Below are positions 7,542-16,601 of a DNA stretch of 64,000 bases, one piece after another (position 1 is the stretch's first letter; every line of letters begins with the position of its first letter). The notes below the pieces were generated by a model that ran no database searches, was not told the DNA's origin, and worked only from the letters and a program-made list of their open reading frames with translations. The position numbers and the translations under genes were made by a program. The stretch is from Acidobacteriota bacterium (GTDB taxonomy: Bacteria; Acidobacteriota; Thermoanaerobaculia; UBA5066; Gp7-AA6). The stretch spans positions 149,871 to 213,870 of the forward strand of contig DAHUXD010000014.1 in assembly GCA_027307335.1 (NCBI GenBank), in the 5' to 3' direction.

Positions 7542-10207
7542 CCGACCCCCTCATCCTCGTCTCCCCGCGCCGAAACCGCGGTGGCGGCCGCCGTCTCCGC
7601 CGCCCGCCGCTCGGCCGGCCGGATCGGCAGCGCGAACGTGAACCGGCTCCCCTGCCCGACGACGCTCGATGCCCAGATCGCTCCGCCGTGCAGCTCGACG
7701 AGCGAGCGGGCGAGCGCGAGGCCGATCCCCATGCCCGCGTGACCGCGGGTCGCCGAGCCGTCGACCTGGCGGAAGCGCTCGAAGACGTGCGGCAGCTCGC
7801 TCTCAGGAATCCCGATGCCGTCGTCCTCGACGCTGACGAGATAGCGCTCGGGCTCGCGCTCGACGCGCACGACCACGCGGCCGTGCTGCGCCGTGAAGTG
7901 GATGGCGTTCGAGAGGAGGTTCCACAGGATCTGCTGGAGACGCAGCGGGTCCGCGCGCACGGGGGGCATGGGCTCGGGCAGCGGCGCGAGGATCAGGACG
8001 ACCCCGCGCGACTCCGCCATGAGGCGGACCGTCTCGACCGAGCGCTGGATGACCTCGGAGAGCGACACGGGCTTCAGCTCGAGCGTCAGCGCGCCGCGCT
8101 CCAGGCGGGCGAGGTCGAGCAGGTCGTCGATGAGCGCGAGCAGGACGCGCGCCGACTGCCGGATCTGGCGGAGGCCGCGGCGGAGCGTCTTCTCGTCGAG
8201 CTTCTCCTCCTCTTCGAAGAGGTCGGTCCAGCCGACGATCGCGGTCAGCGGCGTCCGGAGTTCGTGATTGACGTTCTGCAGGAAGTGGTCCTTCAGCCGG
8301 CTCGCGTGGCGGAGCTCGTCGACGGTGGCGTTCAGCGCGCCGTAGAGGCGCGCGTTCTTCAGCAGCAGCGACGCGAGGTCCGCGAACGAGGTGATCCCGT
8401 CCACCTCCTCCTGGCCGAACCCGCCCGGGCGGTTGACGGCGGCCGCGACGCCGAGCGTCTCCTCCTCCGTCTTGAGCGGCGCGAAGACCGCGTTCGTCGC
8501 GTTCACGGCCTGTGCGAGTTCCGCGTTCGCATACGGGTCGCGGGCGAGGTCGTTCGCGCAGTAAGCCTCGCCCGTGCGGAAGACCATGCCCATGATCGAC
8601 CGCGCGTCGACCGACACCTTCAGCTTCTCCGCGGTCTCCGCGGGAAGGTTCCACGCCGGCAGCCTCGCCTCCAGGCGGTTCGTGTTCCGGTCGAAGAGCA
8701 GGAACGCGACGCGCTCCGCGCCCGTGAACGCCGCGATCGCGTGGGTCGCCCGCGCCATGACCTCGGCGGGGTCGGTCATGCGGTATGCCGTGCGCGAGAA
8801 CTGGTGCAGGCGCCGCAGCGTCTCGACCCGCCGCGACACGCGGCGGCTCATCGCGTCGAGGGCCGCCGCGAGCCGCCCCATCTCGTCCGGCCCCTCGCGG
8901 CTCGCGAGCTCGACGGGCCGGCCGCGGCCGACGTCCTCGGCGGCGCGGACGAGGTCCTCGACCGGCGCCGACACCCGCCGCGACACGACGCCGACCGCGG
9001 CGAGGACGGCGAGCGCGAGGATCGCGAAGAAGAACAGGATCTGCCGTTTCAGATCCGAGAACGACGCCGGCAGGAACGCGCGCTCCGCCTCGGCGCGGAT
9101 CGTCGCGAGCGCCTCCTCGGACAGGCCCTCGAACAGGACCCACCCGGTGGCGTCCATCCGCGCCGAGGCGAGGCGCAGCGCCTTGCCGTCGACCGAGTAC
9201 TCGCCCTCGGTGCGCGCCTGCCGCAGCGCCTTCGCCGCGAGCGCCTTGAGCGACGGGGAGGGCGCCTCGCCGAGCGTCGCCCCGCCGACGCCGCTCCAGC
9301 CGAGGAGGGCGCCGGCGCGCGGGGTCATGGCGAGCGCGTGGCCCTCCGCGTCCGTCGCGAACCAGAAGTCGCCGACGGGGTCCGAGCCGGCGAACGCCTC
9401 GGTCACGTAGCGCCGCGGGTCCACGTCCACGGCGACGCCGGCGAGCAGCCGCCCCTGCGGCGTGCGCACGGGAACGAGGCACGTGGCCAGTCGGACGTCC
9501 TCGGCGACCCGCATCGGGCCGGCGTACAGTCCCGTCCAGACCGGCACGTCGCCGTCGGCGGGCTTCGCCTCCGGGAACCGGGCCACGCGGTCGAACACGA
9601 AGCGCTCGAGCTCGCCGCCCGACGCGCGGTTCGCGCGGTGGAACTCGACCCAGGGCGACAGGCGCGCCGCACCCGTCGCCGTCCAGACGCCCACGGAGCG
9701 GATCGCGGCGTGGCGGCCGCGCAGCTCGGCCATCAGCGGCGCGAGCGGGCGCAGACGGGCCGCGTCGCGGCGCCCGGCGTCCGGATCGGGGCTCGCCGCG
9801 GAGACGATCGCGACCGACTCGTCCTCCGGGATCTCCGTCCACACGTGGCCGTCGCGGTCCGGCGAGATGCCCGGCGGCGCTCCGCCCGGTACGTCCTCCG
9901 CGAGCGCCCGCGCCGCGACGGCGGCGAGAGACCACGCGTTCTCTTCGGCCGCGCGAGCGCGGCGGTCGATCCACTCCGCGCGGAACCCGGCGTCCTGGGC
10001 CATGAGCATCTCGAACTCCGCCGCCCGCACGGCCGCGATCTGGCGCGAGGACGCGGTCTGGAGATTCGTCAGCCGGCGGTCGATCAAGAAGACGAAGAGG
10101 GCTCCCGGCAGGAAGAAGGCGAGGAAGAACCCGAACAGAAGGCGCGCCGCGATCGAGGCGCGCGGGTCGAGGCGACGCCGGAGGCCCTCGAAGGGAACCG
10201 GAGACAT
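7538..10207 (-). CDS. Membrane sensor histidine kinase (sensor-HAMP-GAF-HisKA-HATPase)
   Basis: 889 residues. A transmembrane helix at about 21-42 is followed by a large periplasmic sensing domain (about 45-388, double-Cache-like in size), a second helix (about 389-409), HAMP (about 410-465), GAF (about 478-620), HisKA with phosphoacceptor His648 (NHELRTPL), and an HATPase domain (about 750-865) with Asn767, DDGIGI (795-800) and the glycine loop GHAGMGIGL. All catalytic motifs look intact, so it should autophosphorylate. No response regulator lies on either side, so its partner is elsewhere and its signal is unknown. It starts 25 bases after the macB-like gene and converges with the Fe-S protein gene. 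Confidence 0.93.
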   Translation of the reverse strand: MSPVPFEGLRRRLDPRASIAARLLFGFFLAFFLPGALFVFLIDRRLTNLQTASSRQIAAVRAAEFEMLMAQDAGFRAEWIDRRARAAEENAWSLAAVAARALAEDVPGGAPPGISPDRDGHVWTEIPEDESVAIVSAASPDPDAGRRDAARLRPLAPLMAELRGRHAAIRSVGVWTATGAARLSPWVEFHRANRASGGELERFVFDRVARFPEAKPADGDVPVWTGLYAGPMRVAEDVRLATCLVPVRTPQGRLLAGVAVDVDPRRYVTEAFAGSDPVGDFWFATDAEGHALAMTPRAGALLGWSGVGGATLGEAPSPSLKALAAKALRQARTEGEYSVDGKALRLASARMDATGWVLFEGLSEEALATIRAEAERAFLPASFSDLKRQILFFFAILALAVLAAVGVVSRRVSAPVEDLVRAAEDVGRGRPVELASREGPDEMGRLAAALDAMSRRVSRRVETLRRLHQFSRTAYRMTDPAEVMARATHAIAAFTGAERVAFLLFDRNTNRLEARLPAWNLPAETAEKLKVSVDARSIMGMVFRTGEAYCANDLARDPYANAELAQAVNATNAVFAPLKTEEETLGVAAAVNRPGGFGQEEVDGITSFADLASLLLKNARLYGALNATVDELRHASRLKDHFLQNVNHELRTPLTAIVGWTDLFEEEEKLDEKTLRRGLRQIRQSARVLLALIDDLLDLARLERGALTLELKPVSLSEVIQRSVETVRLMAESRGVVLILAPLPEPMPPVRADPLRLQQILWNLLSNAIHFTAQHGRVVVRVEREPERYLVSVEDDGIGIPESELPHVFERFRQVDGSATRGHAGMGIGLALARSLVELHGGAIWASSVVGQGSRFTFALPIRPAERRAAETAAATAVSARGDEDEGVG

Positions 10208-10232
10208 CGAGGAATTTTAGCGCCTGGGAGGC

Positions 10233-11450
10233 CTACTCGTACCTCAGCGCGTCGATGGGGTCGAGGAGCGACGCCTTTCGCGCCGGGTAGAAGCCGAAGA
10301 AGATCCCGATGGCCGCCGAGAACCCGAACGCGAGCGCGATGGCCCCCGGCGCGAGCACGATCGGCCAGTGCGCCTTCCACGCCAGGAACCGCGAGGCGGC
10401 GATGCCGAGCGCGATGCCGATCGCGCCGCCCGCGATCGAGAGCGCGAGCGCCTCGATCAGGAACTGGGTGAGGATGTCGCGGCCCTTCGCGCCGATCGCC
10501 ATCCGGATGCCGATCTCGCGCGTGCGCTCGGTCACCGAGACCAGCATGATGTTCATGATGCCGATCCCGCCGACCAGGAGCGAGATCGAGGCGGCCGAGG
10601 CGAGCAGGACTGACAGCGTGCGCGAGGTCTCGTCCGCCGTCTGCGCGATCTCCTGCTGCGAGCGGATCATGAAGTCGGAGTCCTGGCCCGGCTGCAGGCG
10701 GTGGCGCTGGCGCAGCAGCGCCTCGATCTGCTTCTGGGCCTCGGGCACGGCGGCCTGGGAAACCGCCGAGGCCATGAACATGTCGATCTTCGTCGAGCCC
10801 TTGAGGATCCGCATGACGGTCGTGTAGGGCGCGACCACGACGTCGTCCTGGTCCTGCCCCATCGTGTTGCCGCCCTTCGTCTCGAGCACGCCGACGACGC
10901 GGAACGGGAAGTTCTTGATGCGCACCGTCTGCCCGACGGGGTCCTGTCCCTCGAACAGCGAGTCCGCCACGGTCGAGCCGAGGAGGCATACCTTCGCGGC
11001 GGCCCGCACGTCGGAGTCGCTGAAGAAGGCGCCCTTGTCGACGTTCCACGACCGCACGAACGGCCACTCGACGCCGACGCCCTGGATCGTCGTGCCCCAG
11101 TTCAGGTTCCCCGCGACGACCTGGCCGGCGGTGCGGGAGACGGGCGTCACGTACGCGACCGCGGGGCAGTCGGACTTGACCGCCGCGACGTCGTCGTCGG
11201 TGATCGTGGACTGCCCCGTGAAGATGCGCGCCCCCGACTGCGTCGCGATGCCCGGAAAGATCATGAGGAAGTTCGTGCCGAGCGCGGAGATCTGCGCCTG
11301 GATCGACGCCTGGGAGCCCTGGCCCACGCCGATCATCGCGATCACGCAGGCGACGCCGATGATGATCCCGAGCGCGGTCAGGGCGGAGCGGAGCTTGTTG
11401 CGCCCGATCGCCTTCATGCCGACCTTCAGGATCGTGACGAACTTGAGCAT
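10233..11450 (-). CDS. MacB-like ABC transporter permease (FtsX family)
   Basis: 405 residues. The N-terminal helix (about 20-42, TALGIIIGVACVIAMIGVGQG) is followed by a MacB-type periplasmic core domain (about 45-270) and three C-terminal helices (about 280-395) ending in the usual RKASLLDPIDALRYE tail. MacB-type transporters act by mechanotransmission, driving substrates from the periplasm through a TolC channel. Here the ATPase is a separate upstream gene, and the start codon overlaps its stop by one base (TGATG). Order: hlyD-like adaptor, ATPase, permease. The substrate is unknown. Confidence 0.92.
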   Translation of the reverse strand: MLKFVTILKVGMKAIGRNKLRSALTALGIIIGVACVIAMIGVGQGSQASIQAQISALGTNFLMIFPGIATQSGARIFTGQSTITDDDVAAVKSDCPAVAYVTPVSRTAGQVVAGNLNWGTTIQGVGVEWPFVRSWNVDKGAFFSDSDVRAAAKVCLLGSTVADSLFEGQDPVGQTVRIKNFPFRVVGVLETKGGNTMGQDQDDVVVAPYTTVMRILKGSTKIDMFMASAVSQAAVPEAQKQIEALLRQRHRLQPGQDSDFMIRSQQEIAQTADETSRTLSVLLASAASISLLVGGIGIMNIMLVSVTERTREIGIRMAIGAKGRDILTQFLIEALALSIAGGAIGIALGIAASRFLAWKAHWPIVLAPGAIALAFGFSAAIGIFFGFYPARKASLLDPIDALRYE

Positions 11451-12193
11451 CAGGCCACCGTTCTCGGCGCCTCGCGCCGGCTCGCGACCGCTCGATCCTC
11501 GACCACCCGGCCGTCGCGGAAGACCACGACCCGCTTCGCGTATTGCGCGATGTCCGGCTCGTGCGTGATCAGCACGACCGTCTTGCCCTCGTCGTTCAGG
11601 CGCTGGAAGACGCCCATGACCTCCTCGGACGTGCGCGTGTCGAGGTTGCCGGTCGGCTCGTCCGCGAGGAGGAGCTTCGGCTCGTTGATGAGGGCGCGCG
11701 CGATCGCGACGCGCTGCTGCTGGCCGCCCGACAGCTGGCTCGGCTGGTGCTCCTCGCGCCCGGAGAGACCGACGATCGCGAGGCAGTGTCGCGCCTTCTC
11801 CTCGCGCTCTCTCGCGCTGTGGCCGTCGTTCGAGTAGATGAGCGGCAGCTCGACGTTCTCGAGCGCCGAGGTCCGCGAGAGCAGGTTGAAGGACTGGAAG
11901 ACGAAGCCGACCTTGCCGTTGCGGATCTCGGCGCGTTCGTCGCGGTCGAGCGCGGAGACGTCGACGCCATCGAGGAAGTAGCGGCCCGACGTGGGGCGGT
12001 CGAGACAGCCGACGATGTTCATGAAGGTGCTCTTGCCCGAGCCGGAAGGACCCATGACCGCGACGAACTCGCCGGCGCCGATCGACAGGGACACGCCGTC
12101 GAGCGCGCGCACCTCGACCTCGCCCATCACGTAGACCTTGACGAGGTCCTCGATGCGGATGACGTCGGCCGCATTCGCGGCGGCTCGCACCAC
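11450..12193 (-). CDS. MacB/LolD-type ABC transporter ATP-binding protein
   Basis: ATPase partner of the adjacent MacB-like permease. Walker A (GPSGSGKST), the signature LSGGQQQR, Walker B ([12 protein letters not shown]) and the switch His (VLITHEPD) are all present. The start is uncertain: a GTG at 12193 falls just after the upstream adaptor's stop, with GGAG 11 bases before it, and leads into RIEDLVKVY; a GTG at 12223 would overlap the adaptor by 26 bases. I prefer 12193, which gives 247 residues. The Asp after the Walker B Glu-Pro (DEPTGNLD) and the sequence of the Q-loop place it in the macrolide/lipoprotein exporter group. Confidence 0.9.
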   Translation of the reverse strand: MVRAAANAADVIRIEDLVKVYVMGEVEVRALDGVSLSIGAGEFVAVMGPSGSGKSTFMNIVGCLDRPTSGRYFLDGVDVSALDRDERAEIRNGKVGFVFQSFNLLSRTSALENVELPLIYSNDGHSAREREEKARHCLAIVGLSGREEHQPSQLSGGQQQRVAIARALINEPKLLLADEPTGNLDTRTSEEVMGVFQRLNDEGKTVVLITHEPDIAQYAKRVVVFRDGRVVEDRAVASRREAPRTVA

Positions 12194-12197
12194 GAGG

Positions 12198-13478
12198 CTA
12201 GAATCTCCGGCCGCCCGGCCCACCCGGGGGCCGGGCCGCGGAGGAGTCCGCCTTCGCGGTCACGAGCCCGACGATGACCGTGTCGCCGACTTTGACGTCG
12301 CCCGAGACGACTTCGGTGTAGCGCCCGTCGGTGATGCCCGTTCGGACCTCCATCGGTTTCGGCTCGCCATTGGCGCCGAGCTCGTAGACGGTCTGGCCCG
12401 CCTTGCGGGTACGGCCGCCGGCGCCGGCCGTCTTGTCGAACTGCTGCATGGCGCCGGCGGGTCCCCCGCCGCCCATGCGAGCGGCGCGCTCCTCGGGCGA
12501 ACTTCCCGCTCCCGGCGTCCTCGCCGCGGCCGCCGTCGGCGTGCGACGGGCCGCCGCCGACGCGGACTCCTTCTCCTCGGGCCGGAAGCGCAGCGCACCG
12601 TTGGGGACCCGGAGGACGTCCTTGACGGTCGCGACGTCGATGATGATGTTGGCCGTCATGTTGGGCCGGAGCGCGAGGTCGGGGTTGTCGACCCAGATGA
12701 TGACCGGGTACGTCACGACGTTCTGGTTCACCGTGGCATTCAGTCGGATCTGCCCGATCGTTCCGCGGAACGTCTGGTCGGGGTACGCGTCCACCGTGAA
12801 CCGGACCGGCTGACCGACCTTGCACATGCCGATGTCCGACTCGGAGACGTCCGCCGACACCTGCATCTTGGTCAGGTCCTGCGCGATCGTGAAGATCGTC
12901 GGCGCCTGGAAAGACGCCGCCACCGGCTGGCCGACGTCGTACTGCCGGTCGACGACGACGCCGTCGATCGGCGCGATGATCTTGCTGTTGTTCAGGTCGG
13001 TCTGTGCCTGCGCGAGCGACGCTTTTGCCTGGCCGACGGCGGCCACCGCGGAGTCGTAGTTCGCCTGGGCCTGGTCGAGATCCGCCTGGGCGGCGAGCTG
13101 CTGCTCCCAGAGCGCCTTCTGCCGGCGCAGGGCGATCGCGTTGTTGCGCACGTCCACGTCGGCCTTGTCCAGCGCGGCCTTCGCCTGGTCGACCCTCTCC
13201 TGGAACGGGACGGGGTCGAGCTCGGCGAGAAGCTCCCCCTTCTTGACCTGCTTGTTGAAGTCCGCGTGGAGCACCGCGACGTTGCCCGACACGACGCTCC
13301 CGACCTTGACGGTGATGACGGCCGAGAGGGTCCCGGTCGCGGCCACCGTCTGCGTCACGTTCCCTCGATCGACCGCGACCGTGCGGTACTTCGGCTCGGG
13401 CGCGCGCCGGCTCTTCAGGAAGGCGGCCACGCCGATTCCCGCCGCCACGAGCAGCACCAGCGCCAGAATCTTCTTCAT
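12198..13478 (-). CDS. HlyD-family periplasmic adaptor of a MacA/MacB-type exporter
   Basis: 426 residues. An N-terminal signal anchor ([20 protein letters not shown], about 2-21) leads to a lipoyl/beta-barrel core split by a helical hairpin (about 95-170, with heptad repeats such as [20 protein letters not shown]). The lipoyl half-motifs are [12 protein letters not shown] and [13 protein letters not shown]. An Ala/Arg/Gly-rich low-complexity insert (about 320-375) sits before the last beta domain. The chosen ATG has GGAGCGAG upstream; longer frames run into the terminator region of trxA. First gene of a three-gene export operon; a TolC partner is not adjacent, though two are encoded elsewhere in the window. 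Confidence 0.92.
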   Translation of the reverse strand: MKKILALVLLVAAGIGVAAFLKSRRAPEPKYRTVAVDRGNVTQTVAATGTLSAVITVKVGSVVSGNVAVLHADFNKQVKKGELLAELDPVPFQERVDQAKAALDKADVDVRNNAIALRRQKALWEQQLAAQADLDQAQANYDSAVAAVGQAKASLAQAQTDLNNSKIIAPIDGVVVDRQYDVGQPVAASFQAPTIFTIAQDLTKMQVSADVSESDIGMCKVGQPVRFTVDAYPDQTFRGTIGQIRLNATVNQNVVTYPVIIWVDNPDLALRPNMTANIIIDVATVKDVLRVPNGALRFRPEEKESASAAARRTPTAAAARTPGAGSSPEERAARMGGGGPAGAMQQFDKTAGAGGRTRKAGQTVYELGANGEPKPMEVRTGITDGRYTEVVSGDVKVGDTVIVGLVTAKADSSAARPPGGPGGRRF

Positions 13479-13575
13479 CTCGCTCCGTCCAACCGCCGGG
13501 TGAGGCGGCGTCTTCCCGGCCGTGTCCTCATCTACGGACGCCGTGCGCCAGAGATTACACGGCGGGAGCTTCCTG

Positions 13576-13602
13576 AAATGCAAAGGGCCCCTCGCGGGGC
13601 CC
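13576..13602 (-). terminator. Intrinsic terminator of trxA
   Basis: A 7-base perfect stem (GGGCCCC / GGGGCCC) with a 4-base loop lies 24 bases after the trxA stop on the minus strand and is followed by TTTGCATTT. It separates trxA from the hlyD operon. Confidence 0.75.
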
Positions 13603-13625
13603 ACGGGAGGCGAAAGCGGGAGGAA

Positions 13626-13955
13626 TCAGAGATTGCGGTCGATCAGCTTGACGAACTCGCTGCGCGGCAGCGCGCCGAGCGCCCGATCGGCCACCTGGCC
13701 GTTCTTGAACAGGATGAACGTCGGAATCGAGGTGATCTGGTAGCGCATCGCCACCTCGGTCGATTCGTCGACGTTGATCTTGGCGACCTTCAGCTTGCCC
13801 GCGTACTGGGTCGCGAGGTCGTCGATGACCGGCGCGACCGAGCGGCAGGGACCGCACCAGGGCGCCCAGAAATCCACCAGAACCGGGACCGAGCTCTTCA
13901 GGATGTCCCCGTCGAAGCTCGAATCGGAGACTTCCTTCACGTTCGCATTAGCCAT
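13626..13955 (-). CDS. trxA: Thioredoxin
   Basis: Cytoplasmic disulfide reductase, 109 residues, standard thioredoxin length. The active site is WCGPC (Trp33, Cys34, Cys37), and the cis-proline loop appears as SIPTF. The ATG at 13955 has AGGAG 8 bases upstream (AGGAGTTTTGTGG before the start), which rules out the longer frame beginning at 13994. A TATATC box near 13977-13982 could be the promoter. The gene stands alone, closed by a terminator hairpin. Confidence 0.97.
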   Translation of the reverse strand: MANANVKEVSDSSFDGDILKSSVPVLVDFWAPWCGPCRSVAPVIDDLATQYAGKLKVAKINVDESTEVAMRYQITSIPTFILFKNGQVADRALGALPRSEFVKLIDRNL

Positions 13956-14050
13956 CCACAAAACTCCTTCGGCCGATATACGCCCGGATCGCACCGGCGG
14001 GTTCCGGCGGGCCGGCGAAGCTTAGCAAATCCGCTCCCGCGCTGCAGCGC

Positions 14051-14713
14051 TCAGTGGACGTGCGCGTGGACGCGGCCCCGCACGTGGGCGAGCCCCTCCC
14101 GGAGGAACCAGGGCACCATCAGGAGGGACAGCGCGGGGTCGATCCAGGACGGCGCGGCCAAGAGACCCGCGATCATCGCGACGAGCGTCAGCGCCGAGTC
14201 GATCGAGCAGGCGATCGACTCCTTGGCTTCCGCGGCGAGGCCCTTGCTGCCGAGCCGCCGGCTCGTCTTCCACTTCAGCCAGCCGACGAACGGCATCCCG
14301 AACGTCGCGAAGAGGGTCAGGAGGAGGCCGATGGGGCTCGGCTTCGCCTCCGAGCCGCGCAGGATCTCGTAGACGCCGCGCGAGAGCGTGTAGGTGGCGA
14401 GCAGCAGGAACGACACTCCGATCCAGCGGGCCAGGACCTGGTCGCGGTGGGCGTGGTCCTCTTCTTCGTCGGCCAGGTGGCGCAGATGGCGGACCGCCAG
14501 AAACGCCGCGCCCCCCTCGATGACGCTCTCGAGGCCGAAGGCGAGCAGGGCGAGGCTGCCCGTCCGGACGGCCTCGAACAGGGCGAGTCCGCCCTCCCCG
14601 AAGACGTGGAGGAAGGTCAGGCCGAGCAGCCAGTGCATCCGCCGGCGCAGGGCCGAACGGTCCTCCGGAGGGCCCGAAACCGGCACGGAACGGGGTTCCC
14701 GGGAGGCGGTCAC
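14051..14713 (-). CDS. Cation-efflux (CDF-like) membrane transporter
   Basis: 220 residues, five or six hydrophobic segments. In the second, the usual metal-site HxxxD of cation diffusion facilitators is replaced by GLESVIEG (ExxxE spacing), and in the fifth EAKESIACSIDSALTL has Cys and Asp at equivalent positions; this pattern belongs to a divergent CDF-like subgroup I know from high-GC bacteria. The C-terminal cytoplasmic domain of classic CDF proteins is missing, and the chain ends in a His-rich tail (HVRGRVHAHVH). Start is GTG at 14713. It is transcribed divergently from the cus genes, which supports a role in metal export; the metal is unknown. Confidence 0.78.
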   Translation of the reverse strand: MTASREPRSVPVSGPPEDRSALRRRMHWLLGLTFLHVFGEGGLALFEAVRTGSLALLAFGLESVIEGGAAFLAVRHLRHLADEEEDHAHRDQVLARWIGVSFLLLATYTLSRGVYEILRGSEAKPSPIGLLLTLFATFGMPFVGWLKWKTSRRLGSKGLAAEAKESIACSIDSALTLVAMIAGLLAAPSWIDPALSLLMVPWFLREGLAHVRGRVHAHVH

Positions 14714-14760
14714 GGGCGCATTCTACGTAGGTACCCGCGCCACCCCGGCCCCGCCAGGAA

Positions 14761-14766
14761 TACAAT
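14761..14766 (+). promoter_or_regulatory. -10 box of the cus metal-efflux region
   Basis: TACAAT followed by G. The ATG inside TACAATG (14765) is in frame with the next gene but is probably part of the promoter, as in other TA(A/C/G)AATG boxes of this window. Confidence 0.45.
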
Positions 14767-14788
14767 GTCCGAGGACGGCCTTGACAGA

Positions 14789-15133
14789 ATGATGCTCAGC
14801 CGAACTCGCCGCTCCCGCGTGGTCCAGGCAGTGCTGTGCGTCGCGGGGCTCGTGTCCCTGTCGGCGGCCTTCGGCCTCCATCCCGAGCCGGGCGGCGCCT
14901 CGGCGGCCTCGACGCCACTCCAGATCGCCACCAGCGCGTCCGTCGCGGCCCCGGCCCACGAGTGCATCGCGTGCTTGACGGCATCGTCCGTCCTGGTCTC
15001 CGCCCTCTCGACCCACGTCCCCGTCCCGGTCGACTCGACGATCGCCGAGGTCTTCGGCGAGGTCCTGCCGACCGGCCTTCGCGTCGGCTCGAGGCCGCCC
15101 GGCCGCGCTCCTCCTTCTCACCGGTCGGCGTAA
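14789..15133 (+). CDS. Small exported or membrane-anchored protein with an HxCxxC motif, upstream of cusCBA
   Basis: 114 residues from the double ATG at 14789 (an upstream ATG at 14765 would add 8). A basic N terminus (SRTRRSR) followed by a hydrophobic segment (about 11-30) is a signal peptide or anchor. The remaining chain is Ala/Pro-rich and carries one metal-site-like motif, His57-x-Cys59-x2-Cys62 (HECIAC). Small Cys-containing proteins often accompany heavy-metal RND operons, so a periplasmic metal-binding or sensing role is reasonable, but I cannot name the family. It lies 50 bases before a leader ORF and 170 before cusC, on the same strand. Confidence 0.65.
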   Translation: MMLSRTRRSRVVQAVLCVAGLVSLSAAFGLHPEPGGASAASTPLQIATSASVAAPAHECIACLTASSVLVSALSTHVPVPVDSTIAEVFGEVLPTGLRVGSRPPGRAPPSHRSA

Positions 15134-15183
15134 CCGCGCGCGCCGCGTCGGCGCGCCGAACGACCCGTCGGTCAGGAGGACTC

Positions 15184-15306
15184 GTGAAGACTCGACACTT
15201 CGGCTCTCGCGCCGCCGCGATTCCGGCGTTGCGCGGGGATTCGGGCGCAGAAGCCCACCGGGGCTCGCGGGTCCTCCTCGCCGGTCCACGTGGGGAGGCA
15301 AGTTGA
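15184..15306 (+). CDS. 40-codon leader ORF overlapping the cusC start
   Basis: GTG at 15184 has the strongest Shine-Dalgarno of the region (AGGAGGA, 15174-15180). The frame runs 40 codons, is Arg/Ala/Gly-rich (begins MKTRHFGSRAAA, ends GPRGEAS), and its TGA at 15304-15306 overlaps the TTG start of cusC (TTGA). This is the arrangement of a translational coupler or leader peptide that controls the following gene. The peptide has no Cys and only two His, so it is not an obvious metal ligand. It is too short to be certain that the product itself matters. Confidence 0.5.
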   Translation: MKTRHFGSRAAAIPALRGDSGAEAHRGSRVLLAGPRGEAS

Positions 15307-16601
15307 TTCGGATCTTGATCGTTTCCGCCTTCGCGGTCGCCGCGGCCGTCCCGGCCGCCTTCGCGCAGGGCGCGCTCGGGCCGGCGCCGCAGACGGTCGC
15401 GCCAGGCCTGACCCGGCAGCAGGCGGTCGACGAGGCGGTCGCTCGTAATCCGGCCATCGCCGCCGCGCGAGAGCAGGTCGAGCAGGCCCGCGCGCGCGTC
15501 ACCGAGGCGCTCGCGTTTCCCGACCCCTCGTTCCAGGCCAACCTCGAGCAGCAGGAGAGTTGGGTGAAGCCGCGGAGCGCCATGCAGCGGGACTACGGGC
15601 TCAACCTGACGCTGCCCTTCCCGGACAAGTTCCACCTGCGCGGCGAGGCCGCCCGCGGCGACCTGCGCTCGGCGGAGTCCTCGCTGGCGAAACTGCAGCA
15701 GCAGATCGCCTCTCAGACCTTCCAGGCCTACGACGCCCTGCTGGTGGCGCTGAAGCATCAGGAGGACCTGCGCCAGGGACTGACCCTGTCGCAGGACTTC
15801 CTGAAGCGGACGGAGGCGCGCTTCGAGGCCGGGACCGTGCCGCGGTTCGACGTGATCAAGGCGAAGGTCGACGTGGCGCAGGCGCAGAACGACCTGATCG
15901 CCAACGAGCGCGCCATCGCGGTGGCGCGCGCGGGGCTCAATCGCCTGCTCGGTCGCAACCAGGGAGCACCCCTCGATGCGACCGATCCGCTCGAGCCTCC
16001 CCCTCCCGTGCCCGCCGTCGACGAGCTGGCGAAGCTCGCGGAGTCCGGCCGGCCGGAGCTCCGGGGTCTCGCGGCGCTCCAGAAGGGGGCCGGCTACGCG
16101 ACGACGCTGGCCACGCAGTACTGGCTTCCCGACTTCAACCTCTTTCTCGCGCGAAACTTCACCTACGGCTTCCCTCCGGCCTACACGTCCTCGATCAATT
16201 TCACCCTGCCTCTCCTCTTCTGGCAGCACGAGAAGGGCGAGGTGGCCGAGGCGCGCCACCGGGAGCTCGAGCTGGCCAGCACCTACGCCGACACCCTGGC
16301 CCAGGTCGGCCTGGACGTGCGGACGGCCTACGCGGCCGCCACGACGGCCCGGCGCCAGGTCCTCTTCCTCCGGGATTCGCTGCTCCCGGAGGCCCGCGAG
16401 GCCTATCGCATCGTCGCGACGAGCTACTCCCTCGGCGGCATCTCCGCCCTCGAACTGCTCGATGCCAAGAGAACCTTGCTCGAAGCGGAGAAGGAGTACA
16501 CGGACGCCCTGGGCGCCGCCAACGACGCGCGGTCCGACCTCGAGCTCGCCGTCGGCGCTCCGCTCCCCAATGCTCCCACTGGAGGCAACGATGCGCCCTA
16601 G
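15303..16601 (+). CDS. cusC: Outer-membrane efflux channel of the CusC/CzcC (TolC) family
   Basis: 432 residues. The signal peptide (1-21, ending AFA) has no lipobox, unlike E. coli CusC. The mature protein is a tandem of two OEP domains: long helices rich in Gln, Glu and Ala (for example REQVEQARARVTEALAF) and short strand regions (NLTLPFPDKFHLRGEA; INFTLPLLFWQHEKGE). It forms the outer-membrane duct of the metal pump encoded next. The start is a TTG at 15303 with GGGGAGG 6 bases upstream; it overlaps the stop of the leader ORF. The 3' end overlaps cusB by 11 bases. Confidence 0.9.
   Translation: MIRILIVSAFAVAAAVPAAFAQGALGPAPQTVAPGLTRQQAVDEAVARNPAIAAAREQVEQARARVTEALAFPDPSFQANLEQQESWVKPRSAMQRDYGLNLTLPFPDKFHLRGEAARGDLRSAESSLAKLQQQIASQTFQAYDALLVALKHQEDLRQGLTLSQDFLKRTEARFEAGTVPRFDVIKAKVDVAQAQNDLIANERAIAVARAGLNRLLGRNQGAPLDATDPLEPPPPVPAVDELAKLAESGRPELRGLAALQKGAGYATTLATQYWLPDFNLFLARNFTYGFPPAYTSSINFTLPLLFWQHEKGEVAEARHRELELASTYADTLAQVGLDVRTAYAAATTARRQVLFLRDSLLPEAREAYRIVATSYSLGGISALELLDAKRTLLEAEKEYTDALGAANDARSDLELAVGAPLPNAPTGGNDAP

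Noticed and set aside
7220..10471. A plus-strand frame of 1083 codons
   Set aside because: It is antisense to the histidine kinase, whose domains are complete and in order; composition is that of a shadow frame.
14765..14767. ATG as the start of the small HxCxxC protein
   Set aside because: It is inside a TACAATG promoter box; the double ATG at 14789 is preferred, but the shorter start is not proved, and CAGGA lies just before 14765.
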